The notes under the pieces were generated by a model. The model had not been told where the DNA came from and made no database searches. It saw nothing but the letters and a program-made list of their open reading frames with translations. From the NCBI RefSeq assembly GCF_039529835.1, contig NZ_CP154262.1, forward strand, positions 1,674,001 to 1,738,000: DNA of 64,000 nucleotides, written 5' to 3'. Origin of the DNA: Arthrobacter sp. TMP15. GTDB taxonomy: Bacteria > Actinomycetota > Actinomycetes > Actinomycetales > Micrococcaceae. Below, one piece after another: positions 8,384-16,711 of the stretch. The translations under genes were made by a program, and so were the position numbers. Position 1 is the stretch's first letter, and the number at the start of each line of letters is the position of its first letter.

Positions 8384-9193
8384 TCAAAGGAAAATAGTTG
8401 CCGCAATAGCCCAGATGACGTAACCACTGACAGGAACAAGGACCAGCCATTCGCGTATTGAACCAGCATTCCCGAGGATCGGCACGGCAAAACTGCCGCC
8501 AGGGCGCCAGAAAATATTTACTAAAGCAACCCCGCGCAAAGCACTCGGGGGCCTGATTCGCAAGGGCCAGATAAGATTACAGCCACCTGTCGTGAGCATG
8601 TCTCCAATTATGTGGATACCAACGCCCAGCGCCATGGTCAAAGGCAACCAGTAAGGTTCTTGGGGTGCAAACATCATGACGAAAATGCCAACAGCAATAC
8701 CCAGCACCCAAGGGAACTTTCGCATGGTGTCGGGAATGATCTTCAGTGCTTTTGCAGCAAAGGATGCCAACAGGACAGCTAGCAAACCCGCTCCCGGATA
8801 GATGGTGCCGAAGTTTGCCAGCTCAATCGTCCACATTCCGGCTAGGGCAGCGATGCTGATAAAGAAGGCGAGACCCAAAATGGAGTGAGTTCCGTGCCGG
8901 TGCCCACCAGATATCGTGCCAATCTTTCGACACACAATATTTGACAGGGGTGGGAGGGACTTGGCAATGGTTGCGTTTCGGTGGTCGGCGTCGGGTACCA
9001 GGGCAGCACCTGCGGTTACCAACGCTCCTACGACCACACCCGCAGGAGTCGGATCAAGGATACCCATCCCGATGGAAAGATGCTCTGGAACGGCTGGCAG
9101 TAATTGTGAGAGGCCGCTGAGCCTCACCTCAAAGTGTGTTGTCAGGGCCAGCCAGAGCGCGGCACCGCTGGCAGCGTGATGGGCTCCCATCAT
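8384..9193 (-). CDS. YdjM-type (DUF457) metal-dependent membrane hydrolase
   Basis: A 269-residue inner membrane protein with conserved histidines at the membrane face: MMGAHHAASGAALW at the start, LVPDADHRNATI, GGHRHGTHSILG and GVGIHIIGDMLTTGGC. These H/D-rich motifs define the YdjM / LexA-regulated DUF457 family, which resembles metal-dependent phospholipid hydrolases; the substrate is unknown. Four or five hydrophobic segments lie between them. ATG at 9193 is chosen because the family normally begins a few residues before the first HH; the frame is open further up to 9265. It is a single gene convergent to nothing nearby. Confidence 0.8.
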   Translation of the reverse strand: MMGAHHAASGAALWLALTTHFEVRLSGLSQLLPAVPEHLSIGMGILDPTPAGVVVGALVTAGAALVPDADHRNATIAKSLPPLSNIVCRKIGTISGGHRHGTHSILGLAFFISIAALAGMWTIELANFGTIYPGAGLLAVLLASFAAKALKIIPDTMRKFPWVLGIAVGIFVMMFAPQEPYWLPLTMALGVGIHIIGDMLTTGGCNLIWPLRIRPPSALRGVALVNIFWRPGGSFAVPILGNAGSIREWLVLVPVSGYVIWAIAATIFL

Positions 9194-9564
9194 GAGGGCA
9201 CGTCCTTGCACTATCGGGTTCTTTGTTCTGATCCCGCAACACGTGGACAAAACCTGCTGCTTCAAGCCTATGCGTAGGCAGCGAAATTATGGACCCAACG
9301 CTGGCTCGTATCCGTTTTCATCTCTGGGGTCACTTGGGGCTTCCGGGGCCAAGGCCTGCAGCTTATCTTTGGGTCCTGAGCAAAGAACACGTCGAAGGTC
9401 ATGCCCAGAATGGACCAAACGGCCCCAAACACCACTCGATGGTGGAGGATTTCATCAGTCTGATAGTTCCGGATCCCGGTGAGGTGCCAGTTCACTGGCA
9501 TGAGGGAGGATAATTACTTATAACGGCAGCCTAACTGCTGATTACCAGAATCATAAGGGAGCTC
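9194..9564. other. Intergenic DNA between the DUF457 gene and yqeY
   Basis: About 370 bases. Open frames run through on both strands (9268-9501 minus, 9289-9513 plus), but neither has a ribosome binding site or a recognisable motif. A GGGAGGA at about 9504 on the plus strand is not followed by a usable start at the right distance. The stretch must hold the promoters of the two divergent flanking genes. Confidence 0.45.
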
Positions 9565-10029
9565 ATGTCAACGCTTAAACAACAACTCAAGTCTGATGTC
9601 GTCGCGCACATGAAAGCCGGCAATAAGATCGCGCTAACCACCGTTCGCAACGTTTTGGGTGAAATTGAAACACGCGAAAAGGGCGGAAAAACTCCCATTG
9701 AGTTCAACAACACGCAGGTCATCACGCTGTTGCAAAAAGAGGCTGCCAAACGCCGAGATACGGCAGAGATCTATATTCAGGCTCAAGAGCAGGATCGGGC
9801 CGCGGCAGAAATAGCAGAGGCGGAGGTGATTGAAGCCTACCTTTCCCTTCCTCTGAGCGCCGATGAAGCGGCTGGAATCGTTGAGCGGATCATCACGGGA
9901 CTAGAAGCTGAGCAAGGCAAGTTCTCTATGCGGCAAATGGGCTCAGCCATGAAACCGATCACTGCCGAAATCGCTGGGCGTTTTGACGGCAAAATGATAT
10001 CTGAAATGGTGCGTAAGCGCCTGCAATGA
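9565..10029 (+). CDS. GatB/YqeY domain-containing protein
   Basis: A 154-residue YqeY protein: an N-terminal helical domain (STLKQQLKSDVVAHMKAGNK; LTTVRNVLGEIET) and a C-terminal domain like the tail of GatB (QGKFSMRQMGSAMKPITAEI, then GRFDGKMISEMVRKRL). The GatB tail binds tRNA in the glutaminyl-tRNA amidotransferase, so a tRNA-linked role is often assumed, but none is proven. The length is normal for the family. The start is ATG at 9565 with AGGGAG eight bases upstream. Confidence 0.93.
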   Translation: MSTLKQQLKSDVVAHMKAGNKIALTTVRNVLGEIETREKGGKTPIEFNNTQVITLLQKEAAKRRDTAEIYIQAQEQDRAAAEIAEAEVIEAYLSLPLSADEAAGIVERIITGLEAEQGKFSMRQMGSAMKPITAEIAGRFDGKMISEMVRKRLQ

Positions 10030-10095
10030 AAGCTCGTGCTAGCTTATATGCAACTGATTCATACCTGTTTATTGGTTAGTTGAGGAGTGGCGCTC

Positions 10096-10425
10096 GTGGA
10101 AAATTTGTTGGGTGTACTTAAAATTGAAGAAGCCTCGCTTCTTCGTGAGGTTGAGTCTGAACGGTTGGCTTTGCTGGACGAAGACCAATTATTGGCTTTG
10201 CACAAACGGGTGCGCCGGGCACGCAACAAATACACAACTAATTACCGGCGAAAGGCTGCTGAACGAGTAGCCGATGAAGGTGTCCGGAGTACGCCCAGAC
10301 CCCTGAATGCAAAAGCTGCCCAGCGAGCGGAAGCCTTTGAAACGGCGCTCTCGCTGGTCAGTGCGCAACTCGCCGATGCGGCTGCGCAGTCCGCACAAGC
10401 CATCAAGGCCGCGCAGCTGTGTTAG
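10096..10425 (+). CDS. Small charged helical protein of unknown function
   Basis: A 109-residue, mostly helical protein rich in Arg, Ala and Glu. The central stretch VRRARNKYTTNYRRKAAERV is very basic, and a following PRPLNAKAAQRAEAFETAL is of a kind I associate with small conserved actinobacterial proteins of unknown role; this is memory, not a search. GTG at 10096 is preferred to the GTG at 10087 because GAGGAG at 10082-10087 is at the right distance. The basic helix suggests nucleic acid binding, which is inference only. It follows yqeY with a gap of about 65 bases. Confidence 0.65.
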   Translation: MENLLGVLKIEEASLLREVESERLALLDEDQLLALHKRVRRARNKYTTNYRRKAAERVADEGVRSTPRPLNAKAAQRAEAFETALSLVSAQLADAAAQSAQAIKAAQLC

Positions 10426-10582
10426 GCACAAGTGGAGAGCTTAAGCTGAGCATGCCTGTGCACTAAAAGAACAGCACAGCGCTGAGTCTATGAGAGTCTT
10501 GTTTTTCACCCTTGCCTGAAGCAGGGGACAACAGTTACGTTTCTAGCTCCATGAGGCGTTCACATTCCAAGGCGGAACCACC

Positions 10583-10846
10583 ATGATCCAACTGAAACAG
10601 GACAGCGACGGATATGTTCGCATGAGTAGGCATTTCCCCGCCAAGACAACAATTTCGATCACATTTTCAGATGGCACGCAGGCAGAATTCAGCTGCCGCC
10701 GGATGAATGAAATTTATGATGAGGCATTGGCAGCGTACAGGTTGGGGAACAACCTTGATGCCAAGGGGTTTGACCGACTGGCCAAGAATATACATCGCCG
10801 CAACGCCGTTGACTACGTGCCGGTGCAGTCGGGAATGATGCCCTAG
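10583..10846 (+). CDS. Small hypothetical protein ending in a hexamer repeat
   Basis: An 87-residue soluble protein that I do not recognise. The first half looks like small beta strands (TTISITFSDGTQAEFSCRR), the second is helical with a basic end (DRLAKNIHRRNAVDYVPV). The start ATG at 10583 has AAGGCGG upstream. The stop TAG is the first triplet of a TAGGGA tandem repeat, so any change in copy number leaves the protein unchanged. Codon use is like the neighbours. It could be a real small protein; no neighbour suggests a role. Confidence 0.55.
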   Translation: MIQLKQDSDGYVRMSRHFPAKTTISITFSDGTQAEFSCRRMNEIYDEALAAYRLGNNLDAKGFDRLAKNIHRRNAVDYVPVQSGMMP

Positions 10847-10902
10847 GGATAGGGATAGGGATAGGGATAGGGATAGGGATAGGGACAGGGACAGGGACAG
10901 GG
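10844..10902. repeat. Hexamer tandem repeat (TAGGGA)7 (CAGGGA)3
   Basis: Seven TAGGGA units run into three CAGGGA units, the last lacking its final A. The first unit supplies the stop codon of the small gene 10583-10846. A 6-bp unit is a multiple of three, so slippage cannot shift the frame. The C-type units at one end are a point-mutated variant that spread by duplication. On the other strand it translates as a meaningless Ser-Leu run. Confidence 0.95.
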
Positions 10903-11116
10903 TGTTGTAATGGCCCACCCGTGTAAAGACGATAAGTGTGCTTACGGGTTGTTCAACTGCGGATGAGCGGGTTGGTGTGAGATATTCGCGCATAGATTCG
11001 GGAGATTGCGCGAACATTACTCCATCATGTGGAGAATAATCCTATTGTCCGTAGGATTGGACCCAGAAGGCGGACCGTGAAGTCCGAGAGGGCCGCCGTG
11101 AAATTCGAAAGGTCTC

Positions 11117-12628
11117 ATGTTACTGAACCTCATTCCTGTATTTATCGGTCTTGCTGCGCTGGTGGTGCTCATTATCATCGCCGCGGTCATCTCACGGATG
11201 GCATTGCATATTGCCAGCCCTGACGAGGCACTGGTTATCTCCTCTAAGGACAATAAGAACCAGCCCGATCCGAACAGCCAGCGTGTTGTTTTTGGACGTA
11301 TTTTCATCAATCCGTTTACACAGCGAGCCTACCCACTTTCGCTTGCCTCGCGTCAGGTGTCGTTGAAGATTGAAGGCATTTCAAAGAACGGCATCAAACT
11401 TCACCTCACCGGTGTTGCTCAGGTGAAAGTTGGTGGAGACGCTGATTCCGTGCGGAAGGCCGCGCAGCGTTTTTTGAATCAGCAGGACGCCATCGACCAC
11501 TACACGCAGGAAACGCTGTCTGGTTCTTTGCGCTCAATCGTGGGTACGTTGACGGTGGAGTCAATCATCAAGGACCGCGCCACCTTTGCTAAGAGTGTGA
11601 AGGAAGAAGCCGAGCACTCCATGCACAACCAGGGCCTGGAGATCGATACATTCCAGATTCAGTCAGTGGATGATGAAACAGGCTACTTGCGTAACCTTGG
11701 GCGTCCCGAGGCTGCCTTGGCCGAGAAAAACGCCAAGATCGCAGAAGCCCAGTCCGTGCAGGAAGCGGAGCAGGCTAAGGCCATTGCGGATGAGCAGGTT
11801 GCCCTCGCGCAGCAGCAGCTGATCATCAAGCGTGCAGAGCTCAAAGAAGTGGCAGATGCCCGTCAGGCCCGTGCCGACGCGGCTGGACCACTTGCCGCGG
11901 CTGAACAAAATGAGCAGGTCATCATCCGCGATCAGCAAGTTGCCTTGCGGCGTGCTGAACTGCGTGAAAAAGAACTCGACACTGAGGTTCGTAAGCCAGC
12001 AGATGCCGAGAAGTACAGGCTCATCCAGCAAGCTGACGCGAAATTGGAAGAACGACGTCGAGCTTCCGAAGCCGCTGAAATCGAAGCCACCGTTGAACTC
12101 GCCAAGCGCAAGCTCACGGCGGAGGGTGACCGAGTGGCAGCAGAAGCTGATGCTGCTGCAAACACGGCGCGAGGTAACGCCGATGCTGCTGTGATTGAGG
12201 CACGCGGCCGGACCGATGCCAATGTCATCAAGTCTCGTGGGCAAGCAGATGCCGAATCAATCAAGGCAAAGGGAGTGGCGGAGGCTGCTGGTATTTCTGC
12301 TCAGGCTGAAGCTTATGAGAAGTTCAATGAGGCAGCAATCCTCAGCAAGGTCCTAGAAGTCTTGCCTGCCATGGCTCGCGAAGTTGCTGCGCCCATGTCT
12401 GCTATCAAGAACATGACGGTGGTCTCCAACGATGGTGCAAGCCAGTTGAGCAAGAACGTCTCCAACGGTGTGCATCAGACAACCCAATTGATCAAGGACT
12501 CCACTGGTCTTGACATTATAGGCTTGTTGCAGAGTGTTGTAGGCAAGGACTCCTCGAATGAACCCGATGGCGTCAGTGACAGCGCCGCCGAAACAGCTGG
12601 GAGCGAATTCGAAATCGACGCGCACTAA
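11117..12628 (+). CDS. Flotillin-like SPFH domain membrane protein
   Basis: A 503-residue flotillin homologue. Residues about 4-29 are a single hydrophobic anchor (LIPVFIGLAALVVLIIIAAV). The SPFH/band-7 domain follows (about 35-185, with ITVA-like strands, IEGISKNGIKLHLTGVAQVK, and TVESIIKDRATF). Residues about 195-390 form the long Ala/Glu/Lys/Gln-rich coiled coil with repeated E-A and A-E pairs, and the C-terminus holds the flotillin assembly segment (LPAMAREVAAPMSAIKNMTV). Flotillins build membrane microdomain scaffolds. An NfeD partner, common beside flotillin genes, is absent here. ATG at 11117 has AAAGG ahead. A hairpin terminator follows at 12701-12747. Confidence 0.9.
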   Translation: MLLNLIPVFIGLAALVVLIIIAAVISRMALHIASPDEALVISSKDNKNQPDPNSQRVVFGRIFINPFTQRAYPLSLASRQVSLKIEGISKNGIKLHLTGVAQVKVGGDADSVRKAAQRFLNQQDAIDHYTQETLSGSLRSIVGTLTVESIIKDRATFAKSVKEEAEHSMHNQGLEIDTFQIQSVDDETGYLRNLGRPEAALAEKNAKIAEAQSVQEAEQAKAIADEQVALAQQQLIIKRAELKEVADARQARADAAGPLAAAEQNEQVIIRDQQVALRRAELREKELDTEVRKPADAEKYRLIQQADAKLEERRRASEAAEIEATVELAKRKLTAEGDRVAAEADAAANTARGNADAAVIEARGRTDANVIKSRGQADAESIKAKGVAEAAGISAQAEAYEKFNEAAILSKVLEVLPAMAREVAAPMSAIKNMTVVSNDGASQLSKNVSNGVHQTTQLIKDSTGLDIIGLLQSVVGKDSSNEPDGVSDSAAETAGSEFEIDAH

Positions 12629-12700
12629 GCGCCTCTGTGGAGTGCTGCTAACAGTGCTAATAACTTAGTGCTTGTAACTTAGAGCTATACCCGCATGGCT

Positions 12701-12747
12701 AGAGAGGAAGGGCCCCCATTTCAGTGATTTGGGGGCCATTGCTCTCT
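12701..12747. terminator. Hairpin downstream of the flotillin gene
   Basis: GGCCCCCA (12711-12718) pairs with TGGGGGCC (12730-12737) around an 11-base loop, and AGAGAG (12701-12706) pairs with CTCTCT (12742-12747) outside a small internal loop. There is no T tract, so it may act as a weak or factor-assisted terminator, or as a 3' end stabiliser. Confidence 0.65.
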
Positions 12748-12768
12748 CGTCATGGCTAGTCTGGGAGT

Positions 12769-13455
12769 ATGACTGTTGAAACCACTATCATCCATGACCT
12801 TCCAATGCATACCGTCCGACGTGCAATCGTCTCGCAGATGCAAAATAACGTTTACCTAATCACGGCTAAGAGCAGCGGTGCCCAGATCCTCATTGATGCA
12901 GCTGACGACTTGCCAGCGATCAACGCCTTACTAAAAGAGGCGTCCGCCGATGTTAATACCGGCGCTAAGGCGTCCTTGAAGATGATTGCAACCACACACC
13001 AACATTGGGACCACCTCCGTGCCTTGCCGTCCCTTGTTGCCCAAAGTAGTGCCCCAACAGCGGCTGGTACGGACGATATTGCAGGGATCAAGACTCAAGC
13101 GGGCGTCTCAACGGATGTCTCTTTGCACAACGGTGGAACACTGGCGGTAGACGGTATTGAGCTGACTACGGTGCACCTGCGTGGACACACACCAGGATCG
13201 ATGGCCTTCATCCTACAAAGCGGTGGCTCGGAACGCTCTAACACGCTAATTTTTAGCGGAGACTCTCTGTTTCCCGGCGGTGTGGGCAATACCGGCGAAG
13301 ACAAGGCACGCTTCACCCAATTGCTAGACGATGTTCAGGATCGCCTCTTCAACAAGTACCCGGATGACGCTATCGTCTTGCCCGGTCACGGAAATGCGAC
13401 CACCCTTGGCAACGAGCGGGCAGCCCTGCCACAATGGCGTGAGCGCGGCTGGTAG
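12769..13455 (+). CDS. MBL-fold metallohydrolase (glyoxalase II type)
   Basis: A 228-residue metallo-beta-lactamase fold hydrolase. The dinuclear zinc motif THQHWDH is at residues 76-82 (H77, H79, D81, H82); H140 lies in RGHTPGSM, the bridging D165 in FSGDSLFPGG and H207 in LPGHGN. This complete set fits glyoxalase II-like thioester hydrolases, with a likely mycothiol-linked or other small thioester substrate in an actinobacterium; that link is inference. The usual start of the motif is T-H-x-H-x-D-H, satisfied here. ATG at 12769 is 22 bases past the upstream hairpin. A 55-bp repeat array begins nine bases after its stop. Confidence 0.88.
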   Translation: MTVETTIIHDLPMHTVRRAIVSQMQNNVYLITAKSSGAQILIDAADDLPAINALLKEASADVNTGAKASLKMIATTHQHWDHLRALPSLVAQSSAPTAAGTDDIAGIKTQAGVSTDVSLHNGGTLAVDGIELTTVHLRGHTPGSMAFILQSGGSERSNTLIFSGDSLFPGGVGNTGEDKARFTQLLDDVQDRLFNKYPDDAIVLPGHGNATTLGNERAALPQWRERGW

Positions 13456-13463
13456 CAGGTGGG

Positions 13464-13659
13464 CTACGCACGCTTGGGGCCCCTCGGCGGCTACCGCGCA
13501 CCCACCTCCCCAAACCCGCTACGCACGCTTGGGGCCCCTCGGCGGCTACCGCGCACCCACCTCCCCAAACCCGCTACGCACGCTTGGGGCCCCTCGGCGG
13601 CTACCGCGCACCCACCTCCCCAAACCCGCTACGCACGCTTGGGGCCCCTCGGCGGCTAC
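13464..13659. repeat. 55-bp tandem repeat, 3.6 copies
   Basis: Three identical 55-bp units start at 13464, 13519 and 13574, and a 31-bp partial unit runs 13629-13659. Each unit holds the palindrome GGGGCCCC. The copies show no mismatch, so the array is recent or kept uniform. The unit length is not a multiple of three, so the frames that stay open through it shift between units and are not a protein. It fills the gap between the MBL-fold gene and the monooxygenase gene. Confidence 0.97.
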
Positions 13660-13668
13660 GCTTAGTCC

Positions 13669-13992
13669 ATGTACTTTATTGTTGTGAAATTTCAGGTTTT
13701 GCCCGAATCTGCCGAACAATTCATGGGTTTGGTGGGTGACTACACTGAATCCACGCGCGCTGAGCCGGGGAACTTATGGTTTGATTGGTCCCGCAGCGTC
13801 GAGGACCCCAACGAGTTTGTCCTCATTGAGGCCTTTCGCGACGACGACGCGGCAAGCAGCCACGTCTCCAGTGCACACTTCAAAGCTGGTCTTGAAACCA
13901 TGCGTCCAGTCCTTGTGGCGACTCCGAAGATTGTCTCACGCAAAGTTGACGGCAGCGACTGGGACACCATGGGCGAATTGCAGATCAGCTGA
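13669..13992 (+). CDS. Antibiotic biosynthesis monooxygenase (ABM) domain protein
   Basis: A 107-residue ABM-fold protein (dimeric ferredoxin-like). It opens with YFIVVKFQVLPESAEQFM and carries the typical EPGNLWFDWSRSVEDPNEFVLIEAFRDDDAASSHVSSAHFK core with the conserved E-P-G, the N or R in S-x-x-x-P-x-x-F, and H of the S-A-H-F motif. Homologues include cofactor-free quinol monooxygenases such as YgiN; the substrate here is unknown. The start ATG at 13669 lies only nine bases past the 55-bp repeat and has no clear ribosome binding site. The helicase frame begins at or next to its stop codon. Confidence 0.85.
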   Translation: MYFIVVKFQVLPESAEQFMGLVGDYTESTRAEPGNLWFDWSRSVEDPNEFVLIEAFRDDDAASSHVSSAHFKAGLETMRPVLVATPKIVSRKVDGSDWDTMGELQIS

Positions 13993-16667
13993 TTCACCTG
14001 CCAAACACCGTTGCCAAGGAACTTCCCGACGGCCCATTTACTCTAGCCACGCTCGGACAGGGACTGGTTTTCGCCACGTCACTGCCCGAGCTGGCAAGAG
14101 TATTCACCCAGTCCGGCGCGCATCCCCCTGAGGGGACGGCAGCCGTTATCCAGGCACCTCCGGGCACTGGTAAAACCACTCTCGTACCGCCGCTACTGGT
14201 TAACATACTCAACGCGAGCGGCGGAGGAGACAGGAGGATTCTTGTCACCTCGCCCCGCCGGGTGACAGTGCGGGCGGCAGCACGCCGTCTGGCCGCGCTG
14301 GATGGGACAGCGCTTGGTACCAAAGTTGGCTATACGGTGCGCGGAGAAAGTCACACCCGTGCAGGTACTTTAATCGAGTTCCTTACCCCCGGTATCCTCG
14401 TGCGGCGCTTGTTAAGCGATCCTGGGCTGGAAGGTGTAGTCGCCGTTGTACTCGATGAAGTCCATGAACGCGGTCTTGACACTGACCTGCTCCTGGGCAT
14501 GCTGGGGGAGGTTCGGGCATTACGCGGTGATCTCTCCGTGCTGGCTATGTCGGCAACGTTGGACGCACGAGGCTTTGCCTATCTTTTGGGGGCGGCCGAC
14601 GGCGGACCGCCGGCCCCCATCGTTGACTGCCCGTCTGCGCTGTACCCCCTTGAAACACTCTGGGCACCGTCAGCGCAACCTCGGATTGACCAACGAGGTA
14701 TAACCCGAGCGTTCCTTAATCATGTGGCCGATACGGCAGCGACAGCCCACGCCAATGCCGTGGCCCAGAACGCTGACACGGACGCACTGGTGTTTGCCCC
14801 GGGCGCATGGGAGGTGGGGTATATCGCCGCGCGTCTGCGCACGATTGTGAAAGGCACAGACGTACTTGAACTGCACGGGCAAGTGCCAGCCCGCGAGCAG
14901 GACAAAGCGGTCTCAGCCCGTGAAAGCGGCGGCTTGCCCCGCATCATCGTGTCAACATCGTTGGCCGAATCGTCATTGACAGTTCCTGGCGTACGGTTGG
15001 TCATTGATTCCGGCCTCTCGCGTGAACCTCGCCGCGACGCCACCCGTGAGATGACAGGCTTGGTCACTGTCACCACCTCGCGTGCCTCCGCTGACCAACG
15101 GGCAGGACGCGCGGCACGATTGGGCCCGGGCACAGTTGTGCGCTGTTATGACCAGAAAACTTTTGCTGCAGCTCCTGCCCACCCCACCCCAGAGATAGCC
15201 GTGGCCGAGCTTAGTGCGGCTGCACTGACACTTGCCTGCTGGGGTTCGCCGGGCGGCAAGGGCCTCCTGCTGCCCGATACTCCTCCTGCGCAATCCATGA
15301 AAGCGGCGTTGACTGTCCTGGCTGAACTTGGGGCATTGGATTCAGGCGGACACGCAACCGCTCTAGGTAAGACTTTGGCCCTCATACCCGCCAGTCCCCG
15401 CTTGGCTCGGGCTCTACTAGACGGTGCCAAGGTGGTGGGCTCCAAGTCTGCAGCAGAAATTGTGGCCCTGGTATCCGGTGATATCAGGGCCCCCGGAGCC
15501 GATCTCACATCAGCTTTGTCTTCGCTGCGCTCCGGACGCGATCCCGCAGCGCAGCGCTGGGCCCAAGAAGTGCGGCGCCTTCAACGAATAGTGCGCAAGA
15601 CTCGTGAGAGCGCTAATGAGAGCGCTAATGACAGCGCCAATCTCAAGCATTCGGTGCGGATTGGCGTTGATGCAGCAGACGCTGTGGGCTACGTTGTTGG
15701 GCTGGCCTTCCCGGACAGGGTTGCACGGCTGGTTGTTGGTGCTGCTGGAAACCAGTACCTATTCTCCTCAGGTACCCGTGCGGGTCTACCCGCCGGCAGC
15801 TCACTGGCAGGGCACGAGTGGGTGGCGGTGGCAGAAGTTTCCCGGACGGAAGGCCGGGACGCTGCAGGAACGGGAGCGGTTATCCGTTCCGCCGGTCCTT
15901 TGAGCCAGAAAAATGCTGTGGAAGTCGCCTCTCGTATGCATACCGATGAGGTCATTGTGGAGTTCATCAACGGTAAGCTCGCGGGGCGTCGGGAACGGCG
16001 GCTGGGTGCTGTGCTGCTCTCCTCCACACCAATCAAAGCGACTGTTGCCCAGGGACGGAACGCGGTTGCGGCCGCCATATCTAAGCAGGGCTTATGTGTG
16101 CTTTCGTGGAGCCGTGCTGCCAGTTCTTTGCGAAGTAGGCTTGCCCTACTTCGCCGTGAGCTGGGGGAGCCGTGGCCTGATGTTGGTGATGAAGCACTGC
16201 TGGCGCGGCTGCCGGAATGGTTGGGGCCCGAACTTGAATCCGTTGCGGCAGGTAGGTCTTTGTCTTCGCTGTCTCTGATAGAGCCTTTGCGACGCCTGCT
16301 ACCGTGGCCCGAAGCGGCCAAGCTTGGCGAGTTGGTTCCGGAATCCTTGGTTGTGCCCAGTGGTTCACGGATTATGATTGACTACCCGCCCGTGTCCGAC
16401 GGCGGCCCTCCCGTTGTTGCTGTGAAGCTGCAGGAGTGCTTTGGCCTGGTAAGTACCCCTCATCTGGTGGCCGGCCGCGTGCCAGTACTTTTTCATTTGC
16501 TTTCACCGGCAAGGCGGCCATTAGCTGTCACCGGCGACCTTGCCTCCTTTTGGAGCGGACCTTATGCTCACGTGCGCGCTGAGATGCGTGGGCGCTATCC
16601 CAAACACCCATGGCCGGAAGACCCGTGGAGCGCGCCCGCGACTGCAAAACTGAAGAGCCGGATGTGA
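13992..16667 (+). CDS. hrpB: ATP-dependent RNA helicase HrpB, non-standard start
   Basis: HrpB is a DEAH-box RNA helicase. Motifs in order: Walker A PPGTGKTT (14157-14180), TSPRRVTVRAAARRLA, DEVHERGLD (motif II), SATLD (III), QRAGRAARLGPGTVVRCY (VI), then the HA2/ratchet region and the HrpB C-terminal domain. The frame is open from 13950, but the first ATG, GTG or TTG is at 14262, downstream of Walker A. So translation must begin at a rare codon: ATT at 13992, overlapping the ABM stop TGA, or CTG at 13989 or 13998; otherwise a small indel has broken the start. About 891 residues from 13992, slightly longer than usual; a 12-bp triplication inserts extra residues. Confidence 0.8.
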   Translation: MHLPNTVAKELPDGPFTLATLGQGLVFATSLPELARVFTQSGAHPPEGTAAVIQAPPGTGKTTLVPPLLVNILNASGGGDRRILVTSPRRVTVRAAARRLAALDGTALGTKVGYTVRGESHTRAGTLIEFLTPGILVRRLLSDPGLEGVVAVVLDEVHERGLDTDLLLGMLGEVRALRGDLSVLAMSATLDARGFAYLLGAADGGPPAPIVDCPSALYPLETLWAPSAQPRIDQRGITRAFLNHVADTAATAHANAVAQNADTDALVFAPGAWEVGYIAARLRTIVKGTDVLELHGQVPAREQDKAVSARESGGLPRIIVSTSLAESSLTVPGVRLVIDSGLSREPRRDATREMTGLVTVTTSRASADQRAGRAARLGPGTVVRCYDQKTFAAAPAHPTPEIAVAELSAAALTLACWGSPGGKGLLLPDTPPAQSMKAALTVLAELGALDSGGHATALGKTLALIPASPRLARALLDGAKVVGSKSAAEIVALVSGDIRAPGADLTSALSSLRSGRDPAAQRWAQEVRRLQRIVRKTRESANESANDSANLKHSVRIGVDAADAVGYVVGLAFPDRVARLVVGAAGNQYLFSSGTRAGLPAGSSLAGHEWVAVAEVSRTEGRDAAGTGAVIRSAGPLSQKNAVEVASRMHTDEVIVEFINGKLAGRRERRLGAVLLSSTPIKATVAQGRNAVAAAISKQGLCVLSWSRAASSLRSRLALLRRELGEPWPDVGDEALLARLPEWLGPELESVAAGRSLSSLSLIEPLRRLLPWPEAAKLGELVPESLVVPSGSRIMIDYPPVSDGGPPVVAVKLQECFGLVSTPHLVAGRVPVLFHLLSPARRPLAVTGDLASFWSGPYAHVRAEMRGRYPKHPWPEDPWSAPATAKLKSRM
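15606..15641 (+). repeat. 12-bp tandem repeat inside hrpB, three copies
   Basis: GAGAGCGCTAAT occurs twice exactly and once with two changes. It adds the peptide ESAN ESAN DSAN to a linker of HrpB after the HA2-like region. It keeps the frame. Confidence 0.85.
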
Positions 16668-16685
16668 GAGAACCTTAGTGCGGAA

Positions 16686-16711
16686 CTGCTTGTGCTTACT
16701 GCTTGTGCTTA
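16686..16711. repeat. 13-bp tandem duplication over a stop codon
   Basis: CTGCTTGTGCTTA is repeated head to tail and followed by CTGCG. The second copy carries, on the minus strand, the TAA stop of the SDR gene at 16709. It fills the gap between two convergent genes. Confidence 0.85.

Noticed and set aside
9268-9501. Minus-strand open frame of 77 codons between two genes
   Set aside because: No binding site and no recognisable motif; the plus strand is open over the same part as well.
10667-11017. Minus-strand open frame with a Ser-Leu run
   Set aside because: It is the antisense translation of the hexamer repeat and of a gene on the plus strand.
13459-13665. Long open frames through the 55-bp repeat
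   Set aside because: The unit is not a multiple of three, so all frames stay open by composition only. No binding site or similarity is seen.
13456-13668. CRISPR array at the 55-bp repeat
   Set aside because: The repeats abut without spacers and no cas gene is present.
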